A stretch of 64,000 nt of DNA from contig CAWJVZ010000003.1 of the NCBI GenBank assembly GCA_963846475.1, forward strand, positions 620,001 to 684,000, in the 5' to 3' direction. The first letter of the stretch is position 1, and each line of letters opens with the position of its first letter. Made by a program: the position numbers and the translations under genes. The notes beneath the pieces are model-generated. The model worked only from the letters and a program-made list of their open reading frames with translations. It had not been told where the DNA came from and did not search any database. Below are positions 29,278-37,352 of the stretch, in pieces. The stretch comes from DASWJZ01 sp963846475 (GTDB lineage Bacteria; Pseudomonadota; Alphaproteobacteria; Rhizobiales; Afifellaceae).

Positions 29278-29667
29278 ATGGCCAAGGACACCACGCGCGT
29301 CCGCAAGCGCGAGCGCAAGAACATCACGTCGGGCATTGCCCATGTGAACTCGACGTTCAACAATACGATGATCACCATCACCGACGTGCAGGGCAATACG
29401 ATCGCCTGGTCGTCGGCGGGGGCCATGGGCTTCAAGGGCTCGCGCAAGTCGACGCCCTATGCCGCCCAGATGGCCGCCGAGACGGCTGCCCGGAAAGCCC
29501 AGGACCATGGCATGCGGACCCTCGAGGTCGAGGTGTCCGGGCCGGGTTCGGGCCGCGAATCGGCGCTTCGCGCGCTGCAGGCGGCGGGCTTCACGATCAC
29601 CACCATCCGCGACGTGACGCCAATCCCGCACAATGGCTGCCGGCCGCCGAAGCGCCGGCGCGTCTAG
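29278..29667 (+). CDS. rpsK: 30S ribosomal protein S11
   Basis: 129 residues. Conserved parts include GIAHVNSTFNNTMITITDVQ, NTIAWSSAGAMGFKGSRKST and the end IPHNGCRPPKRRRV. S11 lies on the platform near the Shine-Dalgarno helix of 16S rRNA. The gene lies 17 bases after rpsM and 84 before rpoA. Confidence 0.98.
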   Translation: MAKDTTRVRKRERKNITSGIAHVNSTFNNTMITITDVQGNTIAWSSAGAMGFKGSRKSTPYAAQMAAETAARKAQDHGMRTLEVEVSGPGSGRESALRALQAAGFTITTIRDVTPIPHNGCRPPKRRRV

Positions 29668-29751
29668 TCGCGTCCAGTAGCAAAGAATGATGCCGCCAAC
29701 GGGCGGCGCGGGCGCCGCATCCGGCGGCGCCATTTTCCGAGAGGTAAAGTC

Positions 29752-30768
29752 GTGATCCAGAGAAACTGGCAGGACCTCATTAAGCCGAACAAGCTCGACG
29801 TGCGCCTCGGTTCCGACCGCCGCCGCACCGCAACCATGATCGCCGAGCCGCTGGAGCGGGGTTTTGGGCTGACGCTTGGCAACTCGCTCAGGCGCGTGCT
29901 TCTCTCGTCGCTGCAGGGCGCTGCCGTGACGAGCGTGCAGATCGACGGCGTGCTCCACGAGTTCTCGTCGATTGCCGGCGTCCGCGAGGACGTCACCGAT
30001 ATCGTGCTCAACATCAAGGAAATCGCCGTCAAGATGGACGGCGAGGGACCGAAGCGCATGACGCTCCGGAAGCAGGGCCCCGGCCAGGTGAAGGCCAGCG
30101 ACATTCAGACCGTCGGCGATATCGAGATCCTCAATCCGGACCACGTCATCTGCACTTTGGACGAAGGCGCCGACATCCGCATGGAGCTGACCGTCAACAA
30201 CGGCAAGGGCTATGTGGCGGCCGATCGCAACCGGCCCGAGGACGCGCCGATCGGGCTGATCCCGGTCGACAGCCTCTATTCGCCGGTCAAGAAGGTGTCC
30301 TACCGCGTCGAGAACACCCGCGAGGGCCAGGTGCTCGACTACGATAAGCTGACCCTCACGCTGGAGACCGATGGCTCCGTCGGCCCGGAGGACGCGGTCG
30401 CCTATGCGGCGCGTATCCTGCAGGACCAGCTGTCGATCTTCGTCTCCTTCGAGGAGCCGAAGAAGGACACCATTGAGGAGATGACGCCGGAGCTCGCCTT
30501 CAACCCGGCGCTGCTGAAGAAGGTCGACGAGCTGGAGCTTTCCGTCCGCTCGGCGAACTGCCTGAAGAACGACAACATCGTCTATATCGGCGACCTCATC
30601 CAGAAGACCGAGGCGGAGATGCTCCGCACGCCGAACTTCGGCCGGAAGTCGCTGAACGAGATCAAGGAAGTGCTGGCGTCGATGGGCCTGCATCTCGGCA
30701 TGGAAGTGCCGAACTGGCCGCCCGACAACATCGACGACCTCGCCAAGCGTTTCGAAGACCAGTACTGA
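29752..30768 (+). CDS. rpoA: DNA-directed RNA polymerase subunit alpha
   Basis: 338 residues. The N-terminal dimerisation domain contains EPLERGFGLTLGNSLRRVLL. The C-terminal domain ELSVRSANCLKNDNIVYIGD contacts UP elements and activators, with the helix-hairpin-helix MLRTPNFGRKSLNEIKEVLA. Length matches alphaproteobacteria. The frame is intact. Confidence 0.98.
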   Translation: MIQRNWQDLIKPNKLDVRLGSDRRRTATMIAEPLERGFGLTLGNSLRRVLLSSLQGAAVTSVQIDGVLHEFSSIAGVREDVTDIVLNIKEIAVKMDGEGPKRMTLRKQGPGQVKASDIQTVGDIEILNPDHVICTLDEGADIRMELTVNNGKGYVAADRNRPEDAPIGLIPVDSLYSPVKKVSYRVENTREGQVLDYDKLTLTLETDGSVGPEDAVAYAARILQDQLSIFVSFEEPKKDTIEEMTPELAFNPALLKKVDELELSVRSANCLKNDNIVYIGDLIQKTEAEMLRTPNFGRKSLNEIKEVLASMGLHLGMEVPNWPPDNIDDLAKRFEDQY

Positions 30769-30813
30769 GTTTTTCGCGCGGCGAGAGCCGGCGGGATTTT
30801 GGGAGAACGGGCC

Positions 30814-31239
30814 ATGCGCCACGGAAACAGCGGCCGCAAGCTCAGCCGCACTGCGAGCCACCGCACCGCGATGTTCGCCAATATGGCGGCGTCGCTGATC
30901 GAGCACGAGCAGATCGTCACGACGCTGCCGAAGGCCAAGGAGCTCCGGCCCATCGTGGAGAAATTGGTGACGCTCGCCAAGCGCGGCGACCTGCACGCCC
31001 GCCGGCTTGCCGTCTCGCGCCTCCGCGACGAGGCGATGGTGCGAAAGCTGTTCGACACCATTGGCCCGCGTTACGCGGCGCGGAACGGCGGTTATACCCG
31101 CGTACTCAAGGCAGGCTTTCGCTACGGCGACAACGCGCCGGTGGCGGTGATCGAGTTCGTCGACCGCGACCTTTTGGCCAAGGGCGCCGGCGACCGCACC
31201 CGCCGCGAGGCGGCCGAGGCGGAGGAGCAGGCAGCGTAG
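30814..31239 (+). CDS. rplQ: 50S ribosomal protein L17
   Basis: 141 residues starting MRHGNSGRKLSRTASHRTAM. The start at 30814 has GGGAGA 10 bases upstream, and a 5-codon longer frame is rejected. The segment TTLPKAKELRPIVEKLVTLA is conserved, and the C-terminal tail is rich in glutamate and alanine. It is the last gene of the cluster, followed by a terminator 28 bases downstream. Confidence 0.97.
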   Translation: MRHGNSGRKLSRTASHRTAMFANMAASLIEHEQIVTTLPKAKELRPIVEKLVTLAKRGDLHARRLAVSRLRDEAMVRKLFDTIGPRYAARNGGYTRVLKAGFRYGDNAPVAVIEFVDRDLLAKGAGDRTRREAAEAEEQAA

Positions 31240-31267
31240 GTAGGCCTGCCGCTCCGATTCGTGATCG

Positions 31268-31292
31268 AAAGGGGCCGGCGCAGCCCCTTTTT
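31268..31292 (+). terminator. Rho-independent terminator of the ribosomal cluster
   Basis: AAAGGGGC and GCCCCTTT form an 8-base-pair stem around a 7-base loop and run into TTTTT. It lies 28 bases after the rplQ stop and is the only strong terminator after the 18-kb ribosomal gene run. Confidence 0.9.
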
Positions 31293-31295
31293 GAT

Positions 31296-31550
31296 TCAAC
31301 CGGTGGCGGCAGCCCTGCGGAGCTGTGTCGGGATCGTCCGCCCCGGAGCCCCCGCCGTGCAGAACACTTTCGCATAGCTTCCCTTGGTGACGAGGTTGGA
31401 ATTCGCCGCGTATTGCATGCCGTGGATCATGCAGCCGCTCGCCGATGAAGGCTGCTCGGGCGCCACGATCCAGGCGACGGCGGTCTGATGGCCGCATCTC
31501 TCGATGGGCGTTGGCAACATGCAGACGGCAATCGCAACAGTAAAAAGCAT
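31296..31550 (-). CDS. Small exported cysteine-containing protein of unknown function
   Basis: 84 residues. The N-terminus MLFTVAIAVCMLPTPIERCG is hydrophobic, followed by SGCMIHGMQYAANSNLVTKG and YAKVFCTAG. Three or four cysteines in the mature part could form disulphides. Short rhizobial proteins with a C.(I/M)HG..Y.A...L......Y.KV.C pattern are annotated as hypothetical. AAGGAG lies 9 bases before the ATG at 31550. The gene is convergent with rplQ and divergent from the protease gene, with its own 3' end only four bases from the ribosomal terminator. Confidence 0.6.
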   Translation of the reverse strand: MLFTVAIAVCMLPTPIERCGHQTAVAWIVAPEQPSSASGCMIHGMQYAANSNLVTKGSYAKVFCTAGAPGRTIPTQLRRAAATG

Positions 31551-31782
31551 TGAAGGGCTCCTTGGCTGGAGTGGGCCCTCCCTGTCGGTGCGTTTCCCTG
31601 CCTCCGGCCAAGCGATCCCTATAGAGCCGGCAGGTCGCGCGTCCGTTCATCGTCCTCCCACTCGATTAACGGCGCGTTAACCCTGAATGGCTGCCTCTGC
31701 TCCGGTTGTTCCGCCGGCTTGTTGTCGTGAAGTTCCGAGCCTATCTCGAATGCCGGTCGGGCAAGATCGCGAGAGGTCAGGG

Positions 31783-33294
31783 ATGAGGCGGAGCCTTCGC
31801 CTGGTCGGTGCGCTATTGGTGATCGCGGCGGCAGGGCTCGCGGTTCCGCTGCTGCATCCGGGCGGCTCGCCCGGCACCGCCACGCCGGAGCTCGGCCCGG
31901 CGCAGACCGGCAGCCTCCGCGCGGCGCCCATTCCGGCTGAAGCGGCGGCGCCTGCCGTCGTGCCTCAAAGCCGGGAAGAAATCCGCTTCTCCTTCGCGCC
32001 GGTGGTGAAGCGCGTCGCGCCGGCTGTGGTGAATGTCTATGCCACGTCGCGCGTGGAAGTGCGCTCGCCCTTCGAGGGCGATCCGTTTTTCGAGCGCTTC
32101 TTCGGCTTGGGCGACCCGTTCGGTGTGCCGGAACGGCGACGCGAGCGGGCCCGCTCCTCGCTCGGCTCCGGCGTGATCGTCGATGCGCAGGGACTGGTCG
32201 TCACCAACAACCATGTCATCAGCGGCGCCAGCGAGGTGAAGGTGGCGCTCGCCGACGGGCGCGAATACCAGGCCGAGATCCTGCTCCGCGACGAGGGCAG
32301 CGACCTGGCGGTGCTGAAGGTCGAGAACGGCGACGAGGGCTTTCCGGTGCTGGAATTCGCCGATTCGGACGAGCTTGAGGTCGGCGACCTCGTTCTGGCC
32401 GTCGGCAATCCATTCGGCGTCGGCCAAACGGTGACGAGCGGCATCGTCTCCGCCGTCGCCCGCACCAATCGCGGCATCAGCGATTCCGGGTTTTTCGTGC
32501 AGACCGACGCCGCCATCAATCCCGGCAATTCGGGCGGCGCGCTGGTCGACCTCGAGGGGAGGGTGGTCGGCATCAACACGGCGATCTTCTCCCGTTCCGG
32601 CGGCTCCATCGGCATCGGCTTCGCCATACCCTCCAACATGGTGCGGAGCGTCGTCGCCCAGGCGCTCGCGGGGTCCACCTCGGTGGCAAGGCCGTGGATC
32701 GGCCTCGATTGTCAGGAGGTCACGCCCGACATTGCCGCCTCGCTCGGCCTCGCCGTCCCGCAGGGAGCCCTGGTTCGCCGGGTCGATGCGGATTCGCCGG
32801 CCGCTAAAGCCGGGCTGCAGGTGGGCGACCTGATTCTGCGCGCCGCTGGCCGCGACGTCGGCAGCCCGGCGGCGCTCGATTACCGGCTGGCGGTGGCCGG
32901 CATCGGCAGCATGGTCGAGCTGCAGGTCTGGCGCGATGGCGTGACGCTGGCGCTCTCCGTCGTGCCGGAGGCCGAGCCTCAGCTCGACGAGAGCGATCTC
33001 ATGCTCCTCGGCGGCGAAAGCCCGCTCACCGGCGCCATCGTCGCCGATTTCTCTTCCGTGCTCGCCGAGCGGCTGAACATCCGCGCCGAAAGCGGCGCGA
33101 TCATCGTCGACGTGGAGCCCCGCTCGCCGGCGGCGCGGTTCGGCTTTCGCCCCGGCGACGTCGTCGTCAAGGCGCAGGGGGAGGCCGTGCAGAGCGCCGG
33201 CCAGCTGGCGGAAGTGGTGGAAGCAGGGAGCCGTCTCTGGCGCATCACGGTCAATCGCGGCGGCCGCATCTCCAATCTCGTGATCGGCGGATGA
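31783..33294 (+). CDS. Periplasmic Do/HtrA-type serine protease
   Basis: 503 residues. A signal-anchor (RRSLRLVGALLVIAAAGLAV) is followed by a trypsin-like domain with catalytic His144 (TNNHVISG), Asp174 (EGSDLAVLKV) and Ser250 (INPGNSGGALVD), and two PDZ domains beginning near residues 275 and 390. The protein would degrade or refold damaged periplasmic proteins; DegP, DegQ and MucD types cannot be separated here. The start at 31783 is chosen because it opens the signal sequence; an upstream frame to 31687 is unlike a leader. It overlaps rarA by 4 bases, an operon often seen in Rhizobiales. Confidence 0.9.
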   Translation: MRRSLRLVGALLVIAAAGLAVPLLHPGGSPGTATPELGPAQTGSLRAAPIPAEAAAPAVVPQSREEIRFSFAPVVKRVAPAVVNVYATSRVEVRSPFEGDPFFERFFGLGDPFGVPERRRERARSSLGSGVIVDAQGLVVTNNHVISGASEVKVALADGREYQAEILLRDEGSDLAVLKVENGDEGFPVLEFADSDELEVGDLVLAVGNPFGVGQTVTSGIVSAVARTNRGISDSGFFVQTDAAINPGNSGGALVDLEGRVVGINTAIFSRSGGSIGIGFAIPSNMVRSVVAQALAGSTSVARPWIGLDCQEVTPDIAASLGLAVPQGALVRRVDADSPAAKAGLQVGDLILRAAGRDVGSPAALDYRLAVAGIGSMVELQVWRDGVTLALSVVPEAEPQLDESDLMLLGGESPLTGAIVADFSSVLAERLNIRAESGAIIVDVEPRSPAARFGFRPGDVVVKAQGEAVQSAGQLAEVVEAGSRLWRITVNRGGRISNLVIGG

Positions 33295-34595
33295 CCAATC
33301 TGTTCGAGGCTGCCGGGCTTGCGGAGACGGCGCCGCGTCCGCTTGCCGACCGCCTTCGCCCCACACGCCTCGATGACGTGGCGGGCCAGGACCATCTCGT
33401 CGGTCCTGAGGGCACGCTGACCCGGATGCTGCGGACGCGAAGCGTCGGCTCGCTTGTCTTCTGGGGCCCCCCAGGAACCGGCAAGACGACCGTCGCGCGC
33501 CTCCTTGCCGACGAGACGGACCTGGATTTTCAGCAGATCTCGGCGGTCTTTTCCGGCGTCGCCGAGCTGAAGAAGGTTTTCGACCAGGCGCGCGCGCGTC
33601 GCCAGGTGGGGCAGGGCACGCTTCTCTTCGTCGACGAGATCCACCGCTTCAATCGGGCGCAGCAGGATTCCTTCCTGCCTGTGATGGAGGACGGCACCGT
33701 CACCCTGGTCGGCGCCACCACCGAGAACCCGTCCTTCGAGTTGAACGCCGCGCTCCTCTCCCGCGCCACCGTGCTCGTCTTCAAGCCGCTCTCTCCCGAG
33801 GCGCTGGAGGAGCTGCTCGCCCGGGCCGAGCGCGCCGAGGCCAGGGATCTTCCGCTCGATGCCGATGCGCGCGCCTCGCTGATCCGCATGGCCGACGGCG
33901 ACGGCCGCGCCGCGCTGTCGCTCGCCGAAGAAGTCTGGCGGGCGGCCGGCAAGGACGAGATCTTTGGCCAGGAGCGGCTCCAGGAGGTGCTGCAACGGCG
34001 GGCGCCGATCTACGATAAGTCCCAGGACGGCCATTACAACCTGATCTCCGCGCTGCACAAATCGGTGCGCGGCTCCGACCCGCAGGCGGCGCTCTATTAT
34101 TTCTGCCGCATCCTCGACGGCGGCGAGGACCCGATGTACCTGGCGCGCCGGCTGATCCGCATGGCGGTCGAGGATATCGGGCTCGCCGACCACAATGCGC
34201 TCACCGTCTGCAACTCCGCCCGCGACGCCTACCACATGCTCGGCACGCCGGAGGGGGAGCTGGCGCTAGCCGAAGCCGTCGTCTATCTCGCCACCGCACC
34301 GAAATCGAACGCCCTCTACACGGCGTTCAAATCGGCCATGCGCGCCGCCAAGGAAGGCGGCTCGCTGCTGCCGCCGAAACACATTTTGAACGCGCCGACC
34401 AAGCTGATGAAGTCGGAGGGCTACGGCTCCGGCTACCAATACGACCACGACATGCCGGAGGCGGTTTCCGGCCAGGATTACTTTCCGGAAAACCTGCCCC
34501 GCCAGGATTTTTACCAGCCGACGGAGCGCGGCTACGAGAAACGCATCGCCGAGCGGATGGCGGAGTGGGAGCGCCTAAGGCGGGAACGGTCGTAG
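33291..34595 (+). CDS. rarA: Replication-associated recombination protein A (RarA/MgsA ATPase)
   Basis: 434 residues of the AAA+ clamp-loader-like family. The motifs are GPPGTGKTT (Walker A, about residue 60), LLFVDEIHRFNRAQQDSFLP (Walker B) and VGATTENPSFELNAALLSRA (sensor 1/arginine finger), with the C-terminal tetramer domain AVEDIGLADHNAL. RarA acts at stalled replication forks. Its stop codon TAG at 34593 belongs to a repeat element (GTAGCCCGGATGG), so the repeat supplies the gene's end. Confidence 0.93.
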   Translation: MTNLFEAAGLAETAPRPLADRLRPTRLDDVAGQDHLVGPEGTLTRMLRTRSVGSLVFWGPPGTGKTTVARLLADETDLDFQQISAVFSGVAELKKVFDQARARRQVGQGTLLFVDEIHRFNRAQQDSFLPVMEDGTVTLVGATTENPSFELNAALLSRATVLVFKPLSPEALEELLARAERAEARDLPLDADARASLIRMADGDGRAALSLAEEVWRAAGKDEIFGQERLQEVLQRRAPIYDKSQDGHYNLISALHKSVRGSDPQAALYYFCRILDGGEDPMYLARRLIRMAVEDIGLADHNALTVCNSARDAYHMLGTPEGELALAEAVVYLATAPKSNALYTAFKSAMRAAKEGGSLLPPKHILNAPTKLMKSEGYGSGYQYDHDMPEAVSGQDYFPENLPRQDFYQPTERGYEKRIAERMAEWERLRRERS

Positions 34596-34677
34596 CCCGG
34601 ATGGAGCGGCAGCGAAATCCGGGAGTGCCGGCCGACCTGAACTCCTGGATTGCACTTCGTTCCATCCGAGCTACGGT
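34591..34677. repeat. Inverted palindromic repeat of the GTAGCCCGGATGGAGCG type, copy 1
   Basis: The left half CGTAGCCCGGATGGAGCGGC is followed by AGCGAAATCCGGGA. The right half read backwards is CCGTAGCTCGGATGGAACGA. The halves are imperfect inverted copies. A second element with the same layout is at 57366-57456. Both begin on the stop codon of the preceding gene. Confidence 0.75.
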
Positions 34678-34694
34678 TCTGTACGCGAGCGAGT

Positions 34695-35267
34695 GTGTTC
34701 TTGGCGGCTGATAGCAATCCCCTTCCGATTGAGGCTCCCTCGCTCCGCGAGCTCTTCCTCGCCTTTTCAGGCGTCGCCATCATCGGCTTCGGCGGCGTCC
34801 TGCCGTGGGCGCGGCGCATGCTGGTGGAGGAGCGCCGCTGGCTGAGCGCCGAGGAATTCAACGAGGTCTATTCGCTGGCGCAGTTCCTGCCCGGCGGCAA
34901 CATCCTCAACCTCGCCGTGGTCGTCGGCCAGCGATCCCACGGCGCCCTCGGCTCGCTCGTCTGCGTCGTCGCGCTGCTCGCCGGACCCGTGGCGATCATG
35001 ACGCTCCTCGGCTTTCTCTATACGCGTTACGGCCAGATCGCCGCCGTGCACGACGCGCTGGCCGGTGTCGCCGCGGCCGCGGCCGGGCTCATCCTGGTGA
35101 TGGCCGCCAAGATGGCCGAGCCGATGCTCCGCCGCCGTGCAGTGCTTCCGCTGGCGATCGCAATCGTCGCCTTCGTGGCTGTGGCGGTGGCGGAGCTGCC
35201 GCTGTTCATGGTGCTCGCCGTGCTCGTGCCGCTCGGCATCGGGCTTGCCTGGCGGGGAATGCTGTGA
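34695..35267 (+). CDS. chrA: Chromate transporter, N-terminal-type half
   Basis: About 190 residues with one CHR domain: an amphipathic start, then LFLAFSGVAIIGFGGVLPWA, the family motif (GFGG), WLSAEEFNEVYSLAQFLPGG and several membrane helices. CHR proteins export chromate or related anions. A GTG at 34695 or TTG at 34701 is the likely start, because the open frame upstream of these lies inside the repeat. The end overlaps the second half gene by four bases (GTGA). Together they form a two-gene, short-chain CHR pair. Confidence 0.8.
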   Translation: MFLAADSNPLPIEAPSLRELFLAFSGVAIIGFGGVLPWARRMLVEERRWLSAEEFNEVYSLAQFLPGGNILNLAVVVGQRSHGALGSLVCVVALLAGPVAIMTLLGFLYTRYGQIAAVHDALAGVAAAAAGLILVMAAKMAEPMLRRRAVLPLAIAIVAFVAVAVAELPLFMVLAVLVPLGIGLAWRGML

Positions 35268-35797
35268 GCCGCGACGAGAACGCCGTCTGGATCATCGCGG
35301 TCAATTTTGCCCTGCTGTCGCTGATGATGGTCGGCGGCATCAGCCCGGTCTTGCCGGAGCTGCACCGGCAGGTGGTCGACGTCTACGGCTGGATGACCAG
35401 CGCCCGCTTCACCGACCTGTTCGCCATCGCCCAGGGGGCGCCGGGCCCCAATGTCCTGGTGGTGACGCTGATCGGCTGGTCCGTGGCCGGTCTTCCCGGG
35501 GCGCTGGCGGCGACGATCGCCATCTGCGGGCCGAGCTGCCTTCTCGCCTATGTCGTGGCGCGGCTCTGGGACCGCTATCGCCGGGCGCACTGGCGCATTG
35601 CTGTCCAGGCCGGCCTCATCCCCGTCACCATCGGCCTCGTGGTCGCCGGCGCCTATGTCATCGCGCGTACCGCCGATACGAGCTTCGTCGCCTTCGCGAT
35701 CACCGTCGTTACCGCGGCCGCCCTCTATCTAACCCGCCTGCACCCGCTCCTGTTCATGGCGGCCGGCGCGGCGCTTGGGCTGGCCGGACTCATCTGA
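35264..35797 (+). CDS. chrA: Chromate transporter, C-terminal-type half
   Basis: 177 residues. The second CHR domain has SLMMVGGISPVLPELHRQVV, followed by ARFTDLFAIAQGAPGPNVLV, in which AQGAPGPN is the counterpart of the AQxxPGP family signature, and four or five further membrane helices. It starts with GTG overlapping the stop of the first half (GTGA), which suggests coupled translation and a heterodimer. It ends 22 bases from the convergent VOC gene. Confidence 0.8.
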   Translation: MSRDENAVWIIAVNFALLSLMMVGGISPVLPELHRQVVDVYGWMTSARFTDLFAIAQGAPGPNVLVVTLIGWSVAGLPGALAATIAICGPSCLLAYVVARLWDRYRRAHWRIAVQAGLIPVTIGLVVAGAYVIARTADTSFVAFAITVVTAAALYLTRLHPLLFMAAGAALGLAGLI

Positions 35798-35819
35798 GCA
35801 GCGCCCGCGGCCCCGCGCC

Positions 35820-36245
35820 TCAGCCGTAGGTCAGCCGCACGTTGCCCTCCGGCGTGAGCTCCCATTCGGGGTTCCAGGCGACCTCCCAGGGATGCCCGTC
35901 CGGGTCGGCGAAACAGCCGGAATAACCGCCCCAGAAGGCGTCCTGGGCGGGCTTCAGGATGCGCGCGCCGGCGCGCTCCGCCTCGGCCAGCACGGTATCC
36001 ACGTCCTCGCGGCTCCGCGCGTTGTAGGCGAGCACGATGCCCCCGAAACCGCTGCCGGCCGCCGGCACCTGCGTATCCTCGGCCAGCGACTCGCGCGAAA
36101 ACAGCGACAGCACCATACCGTTCAGCTGGAAGAAGACGACCAATTCGTGCCGGTTGCCGCGTTTCCAGCCGAGCCCCTCGTAGAAGTGGCGGGCGCGCTC
36201 CAGATCGGCGACGCCGAGCGTCACCACGCTCAGTCTCTGTTCCAT
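35820..36245 (-). CDS. VOC (glyoxalase/bleomycin-resistance) family protein
   Basis: 141 residues. The first betaalphabetabetabeta unit is VVTLGVADLERARHFYEGLG, and the second holds RSREDVDTVLAEAERAGARI, then GYSGCFADPDGHPWEVAWNP. Metal-binding candidates include the glutamate of HPWEVAWNP. The fold serves many reactions (glyoxalase, dioxygenase, antibiotic binding), so the substrate is not predictable. Its neighbours give no clue. GGGAGGTGAAGC precedes the ATG at 36245. Confidence 0.85.
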   Translation of the reverse strand: MEQRLSVVTLGVADLERARHFYEGLGWKRGNRHELVVFFQLNGMVLSLFSRESLAEDTQVPAAGSGFGGIVLAYNARSREDVDTVLAEAERAGARILKPAQDAFWGGYSGCFADPDGHPWEVAWNPEWELTPEGNVRLTYG

Positions 36246-36391
36246 GGTGCTTCACCTCCCGCCCCGAGCCATTCGGCAGTACGCGACCACCGCTTCAACT
36301 TACGAACATACAGTGAACGGACGGCGTGAGGCAAGATCCGTTCTTGGAGAGGCGGAGTCGCGCTGCCTCGTTCGAGGTGCCCGGGGTTGGG

Positions 36392-37282
36392 TCAGAGCCG
36401 CTCGGCCTTGAAGCGCGCCCACAGGCTCGTTTTCTCGCCGGGCTCAAGCACGCGCAGGCCGGCTTCCTCCGGCGTCCCTGGCAGGTTGAGCGCGTCGATG
36501 ACGTGGGTGACCGGCTCGAAGCAAAAAATCGGGCAGTCGGCGCCGAGCGAATAGAGGTGATAGAGGCGGATCGCAGGGTCCGCCTCAACCAAGACGGCGT
36601 AGCCCTGATCCGGCCACTCGATGCGTGCCCGGCCGTCCCAGCCGGCGAACGAATTGTCGATGAAGTCCGGCGGCAGATGCCGCCCGCCGGCAAAGTTCCA
36701 GGCGGGCGGAATGGGATGGGGTATAACCGTCGTAGGAAGTTGCGGCGGCTGCTCCAGCCACGTGCCGGTGGCTTTGGCCTGCAGCGTCACGTCGGGCGTG
36801 CGCGGGAACCAGGGATGCAGGCCCAGCCCGTAGGGGACGGGAAAATCGGCGCGATTCTCGATCGACAGCCGCACCTCTAAGGTCGAGCCAGACAGGGCAT
36901 AGGTCAGGCTGGCCTGGTAATCGAACGGCGGCACCTTGGTGCTGCGGAGGCGCAGGCCGACGCGATCGGGAGCGCGGTCGGTTACCTCCCACGGCGAGCG
37001 CCAGCCGTCGCCGTGCAGCGGATGCGTATCTTCCGGGTCGTTGCGCGCCACGGGCCAGAATTCTCCGTGCCAATGAAAGCCGCCGCCGGAAATGCGCGCC
37101 CACCAGGGCAGCATGGGGATGGAGGCGAAGCTTCGCGGGCTCTCCGACTCGCCCGTCCAGCGCCGAAAAATGGGCAAAACCTCGCTACCTCGTTTCAGGT
37201 CGAAGCCGGCGAGGCTGCCGCCGAGAGCCGGAAGCACATCCACCAGAACCTCGTCCGTCTCGATCCGCAGTTGTTCGGCCAT
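36392..37282 (-). CDS. Aldose 1-epimerase (mutarotase) family protein
   Basis: 296 residues of the galactose-mutarotase-like fold. Active-site-like parts are HPLHGDGWRSPWEV, GLHPWFPRTPDV and the C-terminal RVLEPGEKTSLWARFKAERL. It would interconvert alpha and beta anomers of a hexose before the sugar is oxidised. The gene is divergent from the sugar-acid operon on the plus strand. The 70-base gap holds a LacI-type palindrome, so the two sides are probably co-regulated. The exact sugar is inferred from context to be galactose or arabinose. Confidence 0.85.
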   Translation of the reverse strand: MAEQLRIETDEVLVDVLPALGGSLAGFDLKRGSEVLPIFRRWTGESESPRSFASIPMLPWWARISGGGFHWHGEFWPVARNDPEDTHPLHGDGWRSPWEVTDRAPDRVGLRLRSTKVPPFDYQASLTYALSGSTLEVRLSIENRADFPVPYGLGLHPWFPRTPDVTLQAKATGTWLEQPPQLPTTVIPHPIPPAWNFAGGRHLPPDFIDNSFAGWDGRARIEWPDQGYAVLVEADPAIRLYHLYSLGADCPIFCFEPVTHVIDALNLPGTPEEAGLRVLEPGEKTSLWARFKAERL

Positions 37283-37326
37283 CGCTTCCCCCGCCTTGAC
37301 GCGTGACGCGCCGCAAAATCTAACTG

Positions 37327-37342
37327 ATGTGAAGCGCTTTTA
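37327..37342. promoter_or_regulatory. Candidate LacI/GalR-family operator
   Basis: TGTGAAGCGCTTTTAG contains AAGCGCTT at 37332-37339, which fits AANCGNTT with the CG centre typical of LacI-family sites. It lies 13 bases before the AraD1 gene start and inside the divergent promoter region. No LacI-family gene is in the window. Confidence 0.4.
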
Positions 37343-37352
37343 GGGAGGTGAC

